DNA from: Timburyella sp030842085
Lineage (GTDB): Bacteria > Bacillota > Clostridia > Oscillospirales > Acutalibacteraceae
NCBI GenBank assembly: GCA_030842085.1
Contig: JAUUSE010000021.1
Span: 1-27,484 of the forward strand
Direction of reading: 5' to 3'
Length of the DNA stretch: 27,484 nt
Both the position numbers and the translations under genes were made by a program. Every line of letters begins with the position of its first letter. Position 1 is the first letter of the stretch. Of this stretch, positions 15,057 to 23,724 are shown piece by piece. The notes beneath the pieces were generated by a model that worked only from the letters and a program-made list of their open reading frames with translations, was not told the DNA's origin and did not search any database.

Positions 15057-16382
15057 CTATTCAAAATCAATCATTATGTTCTTAAGCTTTTTGCCGTCTA
15101 TCTCCCTTATGGGTATATTGCCTTTAATGCTCATAGCGCTTGCATGCCCACAGGCCTCGCCCATCGCCATACATGTCGTCTGTATTCTTACCGCCGACTG
15201 TGCGGTAAAATCAAAGCCTGCGCATCTGCCGGCCACCATCAGATTGGCTATGCCGTTTACTATAAGGCTTCTAAACGGCACCTCGTAAAAGCGCTCATCC
15301 TCGCTCATTTTTATCTTTCCGCAGCTTAGCTCTTTGCCGTGTATGTCTATTGGATAATTGCTGCGCACAATGGCGTCGTCAAACTTTCGTCGTGATATTA
15401 TATCTTCCGCTGTAAGATTGTAAACAGCATCCACCCTGCGGCTTTCCCTTATGCCAAGCATGGACGAAATTGCGCTGACATACGCCTCTTCAAATCCCGG
15501 AATATGCTTTATAAACGCATTCGCCAGGCGATATACCGCTTTTCGGCCGTCTACATACATTTTGCTTGCAGTCATTGGATCTAATATATCGCCGTATTCT
15601 CCAAGCTCAGGGCAGTTAAAGGCAAGCGCACCTATCTTGCCCGGCATGCTAAATGCCTGTATGTATGATATATCCTGCTTTGTCATCTCGCCGGTTTCCA
15701 CCATGTCGTTAAGGAATTTCTTAAAAGCCGGGCATGTGCCATGATCTATATATATATTCTCACGTGTGTTGCTGTAAGACTGGCCGCCTTCTTTAAGATA
15801 TTCTCCAAGCCTGTCACCATCCACGCCGGACATCTCAAAGCGTAACGATGTGCGCTGATTTACTCCATCTTCGCCGGTAAACACTGTGGCGCCGGCAAAA
15901 TCGCTGAGTATCGCATCTCCAGTGCAATCTATAAAAAGCTTTGCCTTTATCTCTATAAGCCCCTTTTTGGTAGCAAGCACCACAGACTCTATACTGCCGT
16001 CGGAGGTGTTGACGTACGCGAGGGTTGAATCATACATTATATCTATGCCGGCGGTTTCAGCCATTTCCTCATAAATCAGGCTGAGATAGTTTGGGTCAAA
16101 GCGTATTCCTCCGTTTGCAGAACAATCAGGAAATTTTTCACGCAGCTTATTTACCAGCCTCTTTAATATCGGCGGAAACGGCTCATCCCCCATGCCCTTT
16201 ATGTGATGAGACATAAACGGGCACACCAGTCCAGCCACCTGAGAGCCGCCAAGACAACTGCCTTTTTCCGCTACAACTGTCTTAAGCCCATTTTCACCAC
16301 AGACTACCGCACATGCCGTGCCAGCAGTGCCGCCGCCTATAACAGCAACGTCATAGTTATACTCGCGTACTATTTTCGCCAT
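15057..16382 (-). CDS. FAD-dependent oxidoreductase (FAD_oxidored type)
   Basis: This 441-residue flavoprotein has no signal peptide and should act in the cytoplasm. The N-terminal Rossmann motif is clear: VIGGGTAGTACAV at 14-26 and the ribose-binding Glu39. GGSQVAG (45-51) follows and replaces the usual GG-S motif of fumarate-reductase-like enzymes. LFIDCTGDAILSDFAG lies about one third of the way in, and the C-terminal FAD contact is LMVAGRCAGFDFTAQSAVR followed by CMAMGEACGHASA. The pattern fits the FAD_oxidored family, whose members often lie in carbohydrate-use loci and mostly have no known substrate. CGGAGGT precedes the ATG. It is the last gene of the cluster, 20 bases after the DUF4855 gene, with which it must be co-transcribed. 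Oxidation of an imported sugar or its derivative is a guess. Confidence 0.85.
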   Translation of the reverse strand: MAKIVREYNYDVAVIGGGTAGTACAVVCGENGLKTVVAEKGSCLGGSQVAGLVCPFMSHHIKGMGDEPFPPILKRLVNKLREKFPDCSANGGIRFDPNYLSLIYEEMAETAGIDIMYDSTLAYVNTSDGSIESVVLATKKGLIEIKAKLFIDCTGDAILSDFAGATVFTGEDGVNQRTSLRFEMSGVDGDRLGEYLKEGGQSYSNTRENIYIDHGTCPAFKKFLNDMVETGEMTKQDISYIQAFSMPGKIGALAFNCPELGEYGDILDPMTASKMYVDGRKAVYRLANAFIKHIPGFEEAYVSAISSMLGIRESRRVDAVYNLTAEDIISRRKFDDAIVRSNYPIDIHGKELSCGKIKMSEDERFYEVPFRSLIVNGIANLMVAGRCAGFDFTAQSAVRIQTTCMAMGEACGHASAMSIKGNIPIREIDGKKLKNIMIDFE

Positions 16383-16402
16383 AATGATTACCTCCGTATC
16401 AT

Positions 16403-17500
16403 TTATTCGCCAAACATATCCTTAATATAATTATATATTTTGGGACTCATTACAGAGTCGCGATATGATGCATAGTAAATTATAGGATATTTGCCCGAAA
16501 ATTGCTTAAACGCATTTACATATGCTAAATATCTTTCCTCTTCGTCTTTACGTGTCGACACGCTGCAGCTGCTGTCCTCAGCTATTTCCATCTCAGCGCC
16601 TATTATCGTCTTTGATATTTTCTCACCGCCAAACGGGTCGCCGTAGAAATCTACTACTTCCTGACGCTTTACACTTTCCTCTATAACATTTATATTCGCC
16701 TTTGTGTTCTTCGAGAAGAAATAAGACGGCTGAATTACTATATAGTCAAAAAAGTCGGTGCGGTTGGCTATATAGCCCATGCGTTTGCCGGTTTCCGCCC
16801 AGCGGTCGAGCCTGTAGTAAGGAATCCACAGCATTTTCTTGTTGTCGGCGTGCACCAGCTCTGATAAGCCCTTCATAAGCTTTACTATCGGGTTATTAAA
16901 GTCTGAATTATATTCATTCCGCTCATGATAAAATACAGTAAAATCATTTACTATATCCTCTGTTGAAAAATAAAAGCCTCTTATGTTATGCTCCCATACC
17001 TCTGCCGGAAGAGATTTTTTGGAAAGCTCAAATACATACTCTTTGTATGCATCATAGAACATATCCGCCATACCGTGTAGTATAACACCCGGGAAAGAAA
17101 GCCATATATGTATATCCTTATCTACCTCTACCATGCGTTTTACCAGCTCTACCTCACGCTTAACATGGTCATTGAGGTTACGGCCTTCTTTTGTGTCTAT
17201 TATTCTATTGCGATAGCTTTCCTGAAACTTTTCGTGCCATCCGGGTGTGCGTGATACTTCTGTTATCTCAGGCGGCAATTTATCTACGTCCTCTAACGTT
17301 ACTATCTGATGATACTTGCCATTATCATCAATGTAGTAATTGTAGAGAAGTCCGCCGTCCAATATTATAAATTCGTTTACACCGGCGTCCAGCAATTCCC
17401 TTATATCTTCTTTGCTGAACTCCGGGTATATTACCTCGCCTTTGTTGTCACGGCTGCCTGTATACATCAGCATGCCCTTAAAATTCTCGCCTTTTACCAT
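16403..17500 (-). CDS. DUF4855 domain protein, cytoplasmic
   Basis: This 365-residue protein matches the pattern of DUF4855, a family of probable TIM-barrel proteins without proven activity. Visible landmarks are GFYFSTED at 175-182, LWIPYY at 224-229, FDYIVIQPSYFF at 251-262 and GAEMEI at 301-306, where acidic residues sit at strand ends as in glycoside hydrolase barrels. There is no signal peptide, so it should work inside the cell, probably on what the adjoining transporter brings in. The frame is open from an ATG at 17533, but GGGGGC before the ATG at 17500 makes the shorter start better. It is 20 bases before the flavoprotein gene and 221 bases after the binding-protein gene, with a strong terminator in between. 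A hydrolase or lyase role is inference. Confidence 0.75.
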   Translation of the reverse strand: MVKGENFKGMLMYTGSRDNKGEVIYPEFSKEDIRELLDAGVNEFIILDGGLLYNYYIDDNGKYHQIVTLEDVDKLPPEITEVSRTPGWHEKFQESYRNRIIDTKEGRNLNDHVKREVELVKRMVEVDKDIHIWLSFPGVILHGMADMFYDAYKEYVFELSKKSLPAEVWEHNIRGFYFSTEDIVNDFTVFYHERNEYNSDFNNPIVKLMKGLSELVHADNKKMLWIPYYRLDRWAETGKRMGYIANRTDFFDYIVIQPSYFFSKNTKANINVIEESVKRQEVVDFYGDPFGGEKISKTIIGAEMEIAEDSSCSVSTRKDEEERYLAYVNAFKQFSGKYPIIYYASYRDSVMSPKIYNYIKDMFGE

Positions 17501-17565
17501 TTTTATGCCCCCAATTATTATTGTTTCAGCCATTATATTATATAATTTTATATATTTCCAGCCCC

Positions 17566-17574
17566 CTTATACCA
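17566..17574 (-). promoter_or_regulatory. Possible extended -10 promoter of the DUF4855-flavoprotein unit
   Basis: TGGTATAAG on the minus strand resembles an extended -10 element and lies between the terminator at 17687-17714 and the DUF4855 start. No clear -35 is seen. Confidence 0.3.
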
Positions 17575-17686
17575 TTTTCTTGATTTTTTATTTCACAAAA
17601 TTCATAAGTAAATTTTGTTTATTATTTATAGTTTTTGCCCCAAGCTATACTCTTTAATAAATTTTGATAGTTTCTAATTATTAAAT

Positions 17687-17714
17687 AAAAAAGCGCCCTA
17701 ATGGGCGCTTTTTT
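17687..17714 (-). terminator. Strong terminator inside the right-hand cluster
   Basis: A perfect 12-bp stem (AAAAAAGCGCCC at 17687-17698 with 17703-17714) has a TAAT loop and T runs on both strands. It begins eight bases after the stop codon of the second binding protein and should end or reduce transcription into the DUF4855 gene. Confidence 0.9.
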
Positions 17715-17721
17715 ATTTATG

Positions 17722-19575
17722 CTAATTGCTTCTTACCTGTTCAATCGTCACATTATCTATTATTATTGTTCCTGGTGCTTTTCTGCTTCCAAAAAGCATT
17801 GTAAATACTGTTTCATTATCTGAAACAGGCTCAAGCATTACCTCCGCGTGCCTTACCTCATCATTTGGAGACGCTTCAGGCGTAAAGTATACAGCATCTT
17901 TCTGCTTTTTAGCTTCAATATTATAGTAAGCTAAGAAGTATTCCGTCTCTTCCGTCATATCGCCTACGACTTTATAATCAAAGGATATCTTATAAGTTGT
18001 ATATCCGTACAACCTGTACTGCTCAGTTAATGTGGCAAGAACCAGCGTATTTCCGTTAGCTTCTGTATCAAATTCTATCTTCAGCGAGCCATTCCCGTCA
18101 AGCGCATCTGTTCCCGTTGCCTGGCTTACAGAAGCCCCCTTGACCGTCGGACCTACCTCCCAGCCGTCGATATTTGAGTCAAAGTCAAATGTATACGGGT
18201 CATGGTTTACAATATCCGGCCACTCTACTGATGCATTTATCCTTTGAATATCTGATTCATATGTAGCTCTCCATTTTTCTATAGCCGATGCATTATCTGA
18301 ACCTCCGCCTATCGCCTGCAGCAAATCTCTGCCGTAGTTTGTCAAAAGTGCATCATAGCTTTCAGCATAGAAAGCTTTTTCGGTCATCTCCTGCCGCATA
18401 AGCTTGCGTTCTTCTGTTATGTACTGGCCATATGTGGCATTGGCCTCTCTGTCCTGCTGCTCATACATGTCTTCCTGGCATATCATTTCTATAAGCGTTG
18501 CTGTAGTATACGGGTTCGGACAGCCATTTATAAAGCTCATGCCGCCGCATGATACTGCATTATATTTGTCCGTATTGTCTGCACCATACGGAAGCGGTAC
18601 CATATCCCACTCAAATGAAGGCGGTGTGTCGGAATTTTGATACATCTCCCATATAGCCCAATAAGGCTCTATCATAAATAAATGCTGACCCTTTGCAAAA
18701 GTCGTCTGAGGCACGCCGCTGCCCTTGTTATCAAATGTTCCGGTCTTGTCAAACATTATATCACGATAGTAATCAAAGGCTCTAAGCTGCGCAGGATTAT
18801 CAAGATTTAATATATATTTTCCATTTGTATCTGTTGTAACCATTGCCGTATGGTTCATATTGTCCCACACATTGGTGTAGTTTGTTGTTATACCAATTGT
18901 GTCATTGACGCCGTCGCCATCAACATCGCGTGTCGCAGCATAGGCCATATTGTGGAATTCCTCTACCGTCCATTTATCATTCTCGTAAAGCTCTTTTGGG
19001 TCTTCCATACCCAGTTCGGTTATCATGTCCTTATTATAGAAAACATAAAATGGGTTAACAAAGTTATATGGTACAACCAGATAATACTCGCCATTGTATT
19101 TGCCAAATTGCTCCATTATATTTATATTTACCCAATTGTTTTCTTCAAGCATTTCCATATCGACATAGTCGCCTATTGACTGGGTATATTGTCTTACGTA
19201 AAACAGCGGAAAGTCACTGTTTGCCCCCCATACCGCGTCATATGGGTTCTGAGCTGCTATTGATGCATATATCTTCTCTGTGTTTTCCTTTACGCTGAAA
19301 GTCGCAGGTATGTATTCTACTTTCTTATTAAACTTCTCCTGAAATCTTGCTACCGCACGGTTTCGCCATTCATCAACATTTTTATCAAGGCCAGGGAATA
19401 GTACACGTATTGTATCACTCTCTGTATCCATTGCTGCCTGCCTTTCAGCAGAGACTGTAAACTCTACATCTCTCGGCTCGGGAAGCTTATCACTGTTACA
19501 AGAAGACAGCGCCGCTAATGGAATGCTCATCGCTGCCGCCATTAGCAACGATAAAAGCTTCATCCCTACTTTCAT
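17722..19575 (-). CDS. Carbohydrate ABC transporter binding lipoprotein with extra C-terminal beta domain (copy 2)
   Basis: This 617-residue lipoprotein should capture a sugar or oligosaccharide and hand it to the two permeases encoded upstream. The signal peptide ends in a lipobox LSSC with Cys26. The family 1 binding domain spans about 55-460 (IRVLFPG, ASIAAQNPYDAVW, VVPYNFVNPFYVFYNKDM, WTVEEFHNMAY). A calcium-loop-like DVDGDGVND lies within it. Residues of about 470-617 (DPYTFDFDSNIDGWEV to the end) form an added beta-rich domain with YTTYKISFDYKVVG and IIIDNVTIEQV, resembling a galactose-binding or family 4/9 carbohydrate-binding jelly roll. GAGGTGG sets the ATG at 19575; the longer frame to 19620 has no ribosome site. 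By eye about two thirds of residues match the gene upstream. A terminator follows directly. Confidence 0.85.
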   Translation of the reverse strand: MKVGMKLLSLLMAAAMSIPLAALSSCNSDKLPEPRDVEFTVSAERQAAMDTESDTIRVLFPGLDKNVDEWRNRAVARFQEKFNKKVEYIPATFSVKENTEKIYASIAAQNPYDAVWGANSDFPLFYVRQYTQSIGDYVDMEMLEENNWVNINIMEQFGKYNGEYYLVVPYNFVNPFYVFYNKDMITELGMEDPKELYENDKWTVEEFHNMAYAATRDVDGDGVNDTIGITTNYTNVWDNMNHTAMVTTDTNGKYILNLDNPAQLRAFDYYRDIMFDKTGTFDNKGSGVPQTTFAKGQHLFMIEPYWAIWEMYQNSDTPPSFEWDMVPLPYGADNTDKYNAVSCGGMSFINGCPNPYTTATLIEMICQEDMYEQQDREANATYGQYITEERKLMRQEMTEKAFYAESYDALLTNYGRDLLQAIGGGSDNASAIEKWRATYESDIQRINASVEWPDIVNHDPYTFDFDSNIDGWEVGPTVKGASVSQATGTDALDGNGSLKIEFDTEANGNTLVLATLTEQYRLYGYTTYKISFDYKVVGDMTEETEYFLAYYNIEAKKQKDAVYFTPEASPNDEVRHAEVMLEPVSDNETVFTMLFGSRKAPGTIIIDNVTIEQVRSN

Positions 19576-19766
19576 CCTTAACCACCTCAAGCATTTATTG
19601 TGTATTGTAAACAAAAACATTATTCCAATACCATTTATTTATTATAATTTAGTTATAACAAGTTTTGTGTGGCTAAATTTTACTTTTAGCTTTCCATCAT
19701 TTGCTCGAAACATATGATGTTACTTACATGCTTCAGCTCGTATATAAAAGCTGCATTAATCACTTT

Positions 19767-21611
19767 TTAGCTCTGTCTTATCTGCTCAATTTTCATATTA
19801 TCTATTATTACAGTTCCCGGAGCCTTTTTGCAGCCTATAAGCATCGTAAATACTGTCTCGTTATCTGCAACCGGCTCAAACGTTATTTCCGCATGCCTTA
19901 CTTCGCTGTTCGGCGATGATTCAGGCTTAAAGTAGATGGCATCTCTCTGCGTTTTACTCTGCGTGCTGTAGTAAGCAAGGAAATATTCGGTATCCTCCGC
20001 TATCTCTCCTACAACCTTATAGTCAAACGATATCTTATATGTAGTATATCCATATAGCCTGTATTCATCAGATAATGTCGCCAAATTTATCGTTTTTGCG
20101 TTCGTCTCTGGATTAAATTCTATCTTCAAAGAGCCCTTTCCGTCTAATGCTTCATCACCTGTCGTCTGACTTATTGTGCCGTCCTTCACATTTTCTCCAA
20201 GTGTAAAGCTATCAATATCATTTTCAAAATCAAAGGTATACGGCTCATGGTCAACTGGATCTGGCCAAGCTACTTCAGTATTTACTCCGTCAAGTATTGT
20301 AGTGTACTCAGCCCTCCATTCCTCAACCACAGAAGAATTGTCTTCACCGCGCATTACCGAATTAAGCAACGCAAGCCCTATTGTCGGAAGCAGACCGTCA
20401 TTGCTCATATTGTAAAACGGCTTCTTTATCATTTCCTCTTTTAGCTCTTTGCGCTCTTCTGTCAAATATTCACCGTAATTGGCCTCGTTGTCTTTCTGCT
20501 CGTACATGTCCTCCTGACATATATACTCTATCAATGTAGCCGTTGTATAAGGGCTCGGACATCCATTTATAAAGCACATTCCGCCGCAAGATACACAATT
20601 ATAATGCTCCGTATTATCAGCTCCATAAGGAAGCGGCACTACATCCCACTCAAATGTCGGTGGCGTATCAGTTGTCGTATACAGCTCCCATATTCCCCAG
20701 TATGGGTCAAGCATAAATAAATGCTTACCCTGTGAAAATGTTACCGTAGCAAGCGTATTCCCCAAATTATCCCATATGTCCTTTTCAAATGTAGCGTCGC
20801 GCAAATAGTCAAATGACCTCATCAGAGCAGGGTCATCAAAATTTAAAGTAAACTTACCGTTTGAATCAGTAGTTACCATTCCGGTATGATTCATGCTCTG
20901 CCACAAATTTAAATACAATGATGTTATGCCATATACATCCAGCACTCCGTCACCGTCAAGGTCACGCTGTACTTTATATGCCATTTCATGCATTTTTTCT
21001 ACTGTCCACTCGTTCTTTTCATACAGCTCTTTCGGATCTTCAAGGTCATACTCCTCTATTAAATCCTTATTATAAAATGTTAAAAATGGATTTACAAAAT
21101 TATATGGTACTACCATATAATATTCGCCGTTAAATTTGCAAAACTCATCCATTATCGTCATATTCACCCAGACATTTTCCTGCAGCATTTCCATATCAAC
21201 ATAGTCTCCTATTGGCTGGGTATACTGCTTTACATAATAGAGAGGATAGTCACTGTTAGCTGTCCATACCGCGTCATACGGGTTTTGAGCGGCTATTGAT
21301 GCATATATTTTTTCTGTGTTATCCGCCATACTAAACCCGGCTGGAATATATTCTACCTTTTTACCCGTGTCCTGCTCAAACCTTGCAACTGCCTTATTAC
21401 GCCATTCGTCCGCACTCCTATCAAGCCCCGGGAAAAGTACCCTTATTGTGTTGCTCTCTTTGTCCATTTCAGCCTGGCGTTCCGCTGATATCTCAAAGTC
21501 TACGTCTCTCGGCTCCGGTCCGCTTTTGCCGCCGCATCCCGCAAGAGAAACCATAGATAAACACATTGCTGCCGACAATAATGCCGACAGCAATTTTATC
21601 CTTATCTTCAT
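19767..21611 (-). CDS. Carbohydrate ABC transporter binding lipoprotein with extra C-terminal beta domain (copy 1)
   Basis: This 614-residue lipoprotein is the tandem paralogue of the next gene. The signal peptide ends in LAGC with Cys26, followed by a Gly/Ser linker. The binding domain has the same landmarks (IRVLFPG, ASIAAQNPYDAVW, VVPYNFVNPFLTFYNKDL), and a DLDGDGVLD loop that could bind calcium. The last 150 residues, from EPYTFDFENDIDSFTL, form the same added beta-rich domain ending VIIDNMKIEQI. GGAGGGG sets the ATG at 21611. It lies 125 bases after the MalG-like permease, with an inverted repeat in the gap, and 191 bases before its paralogue. It is the more natural partner of the permeases because it is adjacent to them. 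Ligand specificity is unknown. Confidence 0.86.
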   Translation of the reverse strand: MKIRIKLLSALLSAAMCLSMVSLAGCGGKSGPEPRDVDFEISAERQAEMDKESNTIRVLFPGLDRSADEWRNKAVARFEQDTGKKVEYIPAGFSMADNTEKIYASIAAQNPYDAVWTANSDYPLYYVKQYTQPIGDYVDMEMLQENVWVNMTIMDEFCKFNGEYYMVVPYNFVNPFLTFYNKDLIEEYDLEDPKELYEKNEWTVEKMHEMAYKVQRDLDGDGVLDVYGITSLYLNLWQSMNHTGMVTTDSNGKFTLNFDDPALMRSFDYLRDATFEKDIWDNLGNTLATVTFSQGKHLFMLDPYWGIWELYTTTDTPPTFEWDVVPLPYGADNTEHYNCVSCGGMCFINGCPSPYTTATLIEYICQEDMYEQKDNEANYGEYLTEERKELKEEMIKKPFYNMSNDGLLPTIGLALLNSVMRGEDNSSVVEEWRAEYTTILDGVNTEVAWPDPVDHEPYTFDFENDIDSFTLGENVKDGTISQTTGDEALDGKGSLKIEFNPETNAKTINLATLSDEYRLYGYTTYKISFDYKVVGEIAEDTEYFLAYYSTQSKTQRDAIYFKPESSPNSEVRHAEITFEPVADNETVFTMLIGCKKAPGTVIIDNMKIEQIRQS

Positions 21612-21631
21612 ATTATACCCCTCCAGACTAC

Positions 21632-21675
21632 ATTTGTGAATTATCCATATATTTTTTATTACAATAATCACAAAT
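21632..21675 (-). repeat. Inverted repeat between permease and first binding protein
   Basis: ATTTGTGAATTAT (21632-21644) is the near reverse complement of ATAATCACAAAT (21664-21675), with one extra base. In the mRNA it would form a stem with a loop of about 19 nt just before the ribosome site of the binding protein. It could protect the downstream message or be an operator. Confidence 0.5.
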
Positions 21676-21736
21676 ATATTATAAATAATCCAAAGGAGAT
21701 TGTATGTGTCAAAATTTTACCTTTATAAGGCCTCTT

Positions 21737-22705
21737 TTATCCTACAAGTCCAGTCTTTTCTATACTCTCCGTCAACTGACGCTGAAGTATTATATAAAGT
21801 ATTACCATAGGCGCTATTGTTATAAGACATGCAGCCGAAACAACATTTTCCATCATAATACGTATTTCTGCCTGGGATATGCCGTAATATGATGTAAAGA
21901 ATGACTGCTGGCTTGTAAACAGCGTCGTTATCTGGTCAAGCTTTACCGAAAGCGTTTCCTGGCCCGTTACAGGTATAAACATTTTTGAGTAGTAATAGTC
22001 GTTCCAATACCACACTGTTGAGAAAGTGGCTATTGTTACTATGCCAGGTATTACGTTTGGTATCATTATCCTTAAAAATGTACCAAAATGTCCGCAGCCG
22101 TCTATTCTCGCTGCTTCCTCCAGCTCTTTCGGTATCTGCTTGAAGAACTGTCTAAGCATAAATATGTACAGCGCTGAACGTATACCGTTTCCTAAAAGAG
22201 CCATTATCCAGAACAGATAATACTTGCTGAGAAGTCCCATCTGACTAAGCAATGCATACAGTGGAACAGTCAATGTGCTTATCGGCACTATTATCTGGAA
22301 TATAAGCAAACCAAACAGCACTTTACTTCCGGGGAATCTGTACCGTGCAAATCCATATGCCGTCAGCATACATGTCAGCACCTGGCATATTACGCTCGGT
22401 ATGGTCATATACAACGACCTGGGAACTGTGCCGCCAAGGTCAAGCGATGTAATCGCCATCTGTATCGGCCTGATGCTGAATTCTGCCGGTATCCATATTA
22501 CTGCCTGATTCCTTACATCGTTAATCGACATAAAGGACTGCGATATCATAAATAATATCGGATAAAGCATTACAAAGCCCATACCGACTAAAAACAGCGT
22601 ACGGAATAATATCTTAACCACTCTTGTGGATTTATGCGCTATTTTCAGCTTGTTGTCTTTTGTCCACGCTATGGTGTTAATTGCTTTCTCTCTAATCGAT
22701 GACAT
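21737..22705 (-). CDS. Carbohydrate ABC transporter permease, MalG/UgpE type
   Basis: This 322-residue membrane protein is one half of the sugar import channel. Six hydrophobic segments are visible, starting with LFRTLFLVGMGFVMLYPILF. The EAA loop that contacts the ATPase reads EAARIDGCGHFGTFLRIMIP, the CUT1 family pattern. The longer frame begins at a TTG (22720), but GGAG nine bases before the ATG at 22705 favours that start. It lies 71 bases after the MalF-like permease and before two binding-protein genes. No ATPase gene is present nearby, so a shared MsmX-like ATPase encoded elsewhere must be assumed. Confidence 0.94.
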   Translation of the reverse strand: MSSIREKAINTIAWTKDNKLKIAHKSTRVVKILFRTLFLVGMGFVMLYPILFMISQSFMSINDVRNQAVIWIPAEFSIRPIQMAITSLDLGGTVPRSLYMTIPSVICQVLTCMLTAYGFARYRFPGSKVLFGLLIFQIIVPISTLTVPLYALLSQMGLLSKYYLFWIMALLGNGIRSALYIFMLRQFFKQIPKELEEAARIDGCGHFGTFLRIMIPNVIPGIVTIATFSTVWYWNDYYYSKMFIPVTGQETLSVKLDQITTLFTSQQSFFTSYYGISQAEIRIMMENVVSAACLITIAPMVILYIILQRQLTESIEKTGLVG

Positions 22706-22776
22706 ATTTGGTAGCTCCAATCCGCCGCCTATGTCGCGGCCATTGTTTTATATTGGATCCTTTTAAGATCTTCTCT

Positions 22777-23721
22777 TTATCTATCATTCTCATAGAATAC
22801 AAACCTGTTGATTATGAAGTATATTATACCTATTATAAGCAGCACGCATATGAAGTACATTAGTCCCAGAGCGGTGCTGTAAGCATAATAACCCTGTGCC
22901 ATAAATTCTTCTGTCTTCTGTATTACTGGGTTCGCCAGATCTGTAAAAGAATCTATAATCGTATAAATTATCGCAACCAACAATGTCGGCGATACCATTG
23001 GGAATGTTATCTTCCAGAATTTTTCCCAGCCTGTTGCACCCTCTATATCCGCTGCCTCATACGAGCTGGACGATATGGAGTTTACCGCGGATAGCAACAG
23101 CAATATCTGTACACCGGATTTCCATGTTATATCAAATATCCTTGACAGTAAGTCCTGTATAAAATCCATTATCTGTGTTGGTAAGCCTAGCTTTTCAAAT
23201 ATTTCTGCAAAGTCAGGCGCCTCAAACATATACGACGATTGCGATGCTGTAGCAAGCTCTAATGTGCTGTCCGAACTACCCATTACTTGCTCTTTAAGTA
23301 CCGTAAGCACTATACCGGACGACAATATAACCGGGAAAAAGAATATTGCCCTTGCAAGTGTGCGGCCAAAGAATTTTTCTCTTAATATTACCGCTGTAAA
23401 CAGTGAAAAAGGTACTATAACGGCCACATTAAGCAGCATCTCACTTATAGATTGACCAAAATCCTGGAAAAAGTCCGGGTCATCAAACAACAAATATTTA
23501 TAGTTTGACATCCCACTAAATGTAAGATCAAGTGCACCGTTCGATATTTTTATATCATTTACCGAGTAAATAAACGCCTGTATCAACGGTATGATAAAAA
23601 ATATTATCGAGCCTATCAGCCAAAGCGATATAAATGCATAACCCCAAACAGCACGTCTTCTTTCCAGCCGCGAGTGTTTTACTTTTATTAACTTCTTCTT
23701 TTCAGCCTTAGCACTGCTCAT
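22777..23721 (-). CDS. Carbohydrate ABC transporter permease, MalF/UgpA type
   Basis: This 314-residue membrane protein is the second half of the sugar import channel. A basic N-terminus is followed by six membrane helices, the first being WGYAFISLWLIGSIIFFIIP. The EAA loop reads YEAADIEGATGWEKFWKITFP. Between the third and fourth helices there is an outer loop of about 60 residues (from KEQVMGSSDST to WKSG), longer than in many homologues, which may meet the large binding proteins. GGGGG precedes the ATG at 23721, which comes three bases after the DUF5696 stop, so these two are translationally linked. Confidence 0.94.
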   Translation of the reverse strand: MSSAKAEKKKLIKVKHSRLERRRAVWGYAFISLWLIGSIIFFIIPLIQAFIYSVNDIKISNGALDLTFSGMSNYKYLLFDDPDFFQDFGQSISEMLLNVAVIVPFSLFTAVILREKFFGRTLARAIFFFPVILSSGIVLTVLKEQVMGSSDSTLELATASQSSYMFEAPDFAEIFEKLGLPTQIMDFIQDLLSRIFDITWKSGVQILLLLSAVNSISSSSYEAADIEGATGWEKFWKITFPMVSPTLLVAIIYTIIDSFTDLANPVIQKTEEFMAQGYYAYSTALGLMYFICVLLIIGIIYFIINRFVFYENDR

Positions 23722-23724
23722 CGG

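Noticed and set aside
18890..18940. DVDGDGVND loop in the binding proteins taken as a dockerin repeat
   Set aside because: It occurs once in each protein, inside the binding domain, where single calcium-like loops are common; a dockerin needs two repeats at a terminus.
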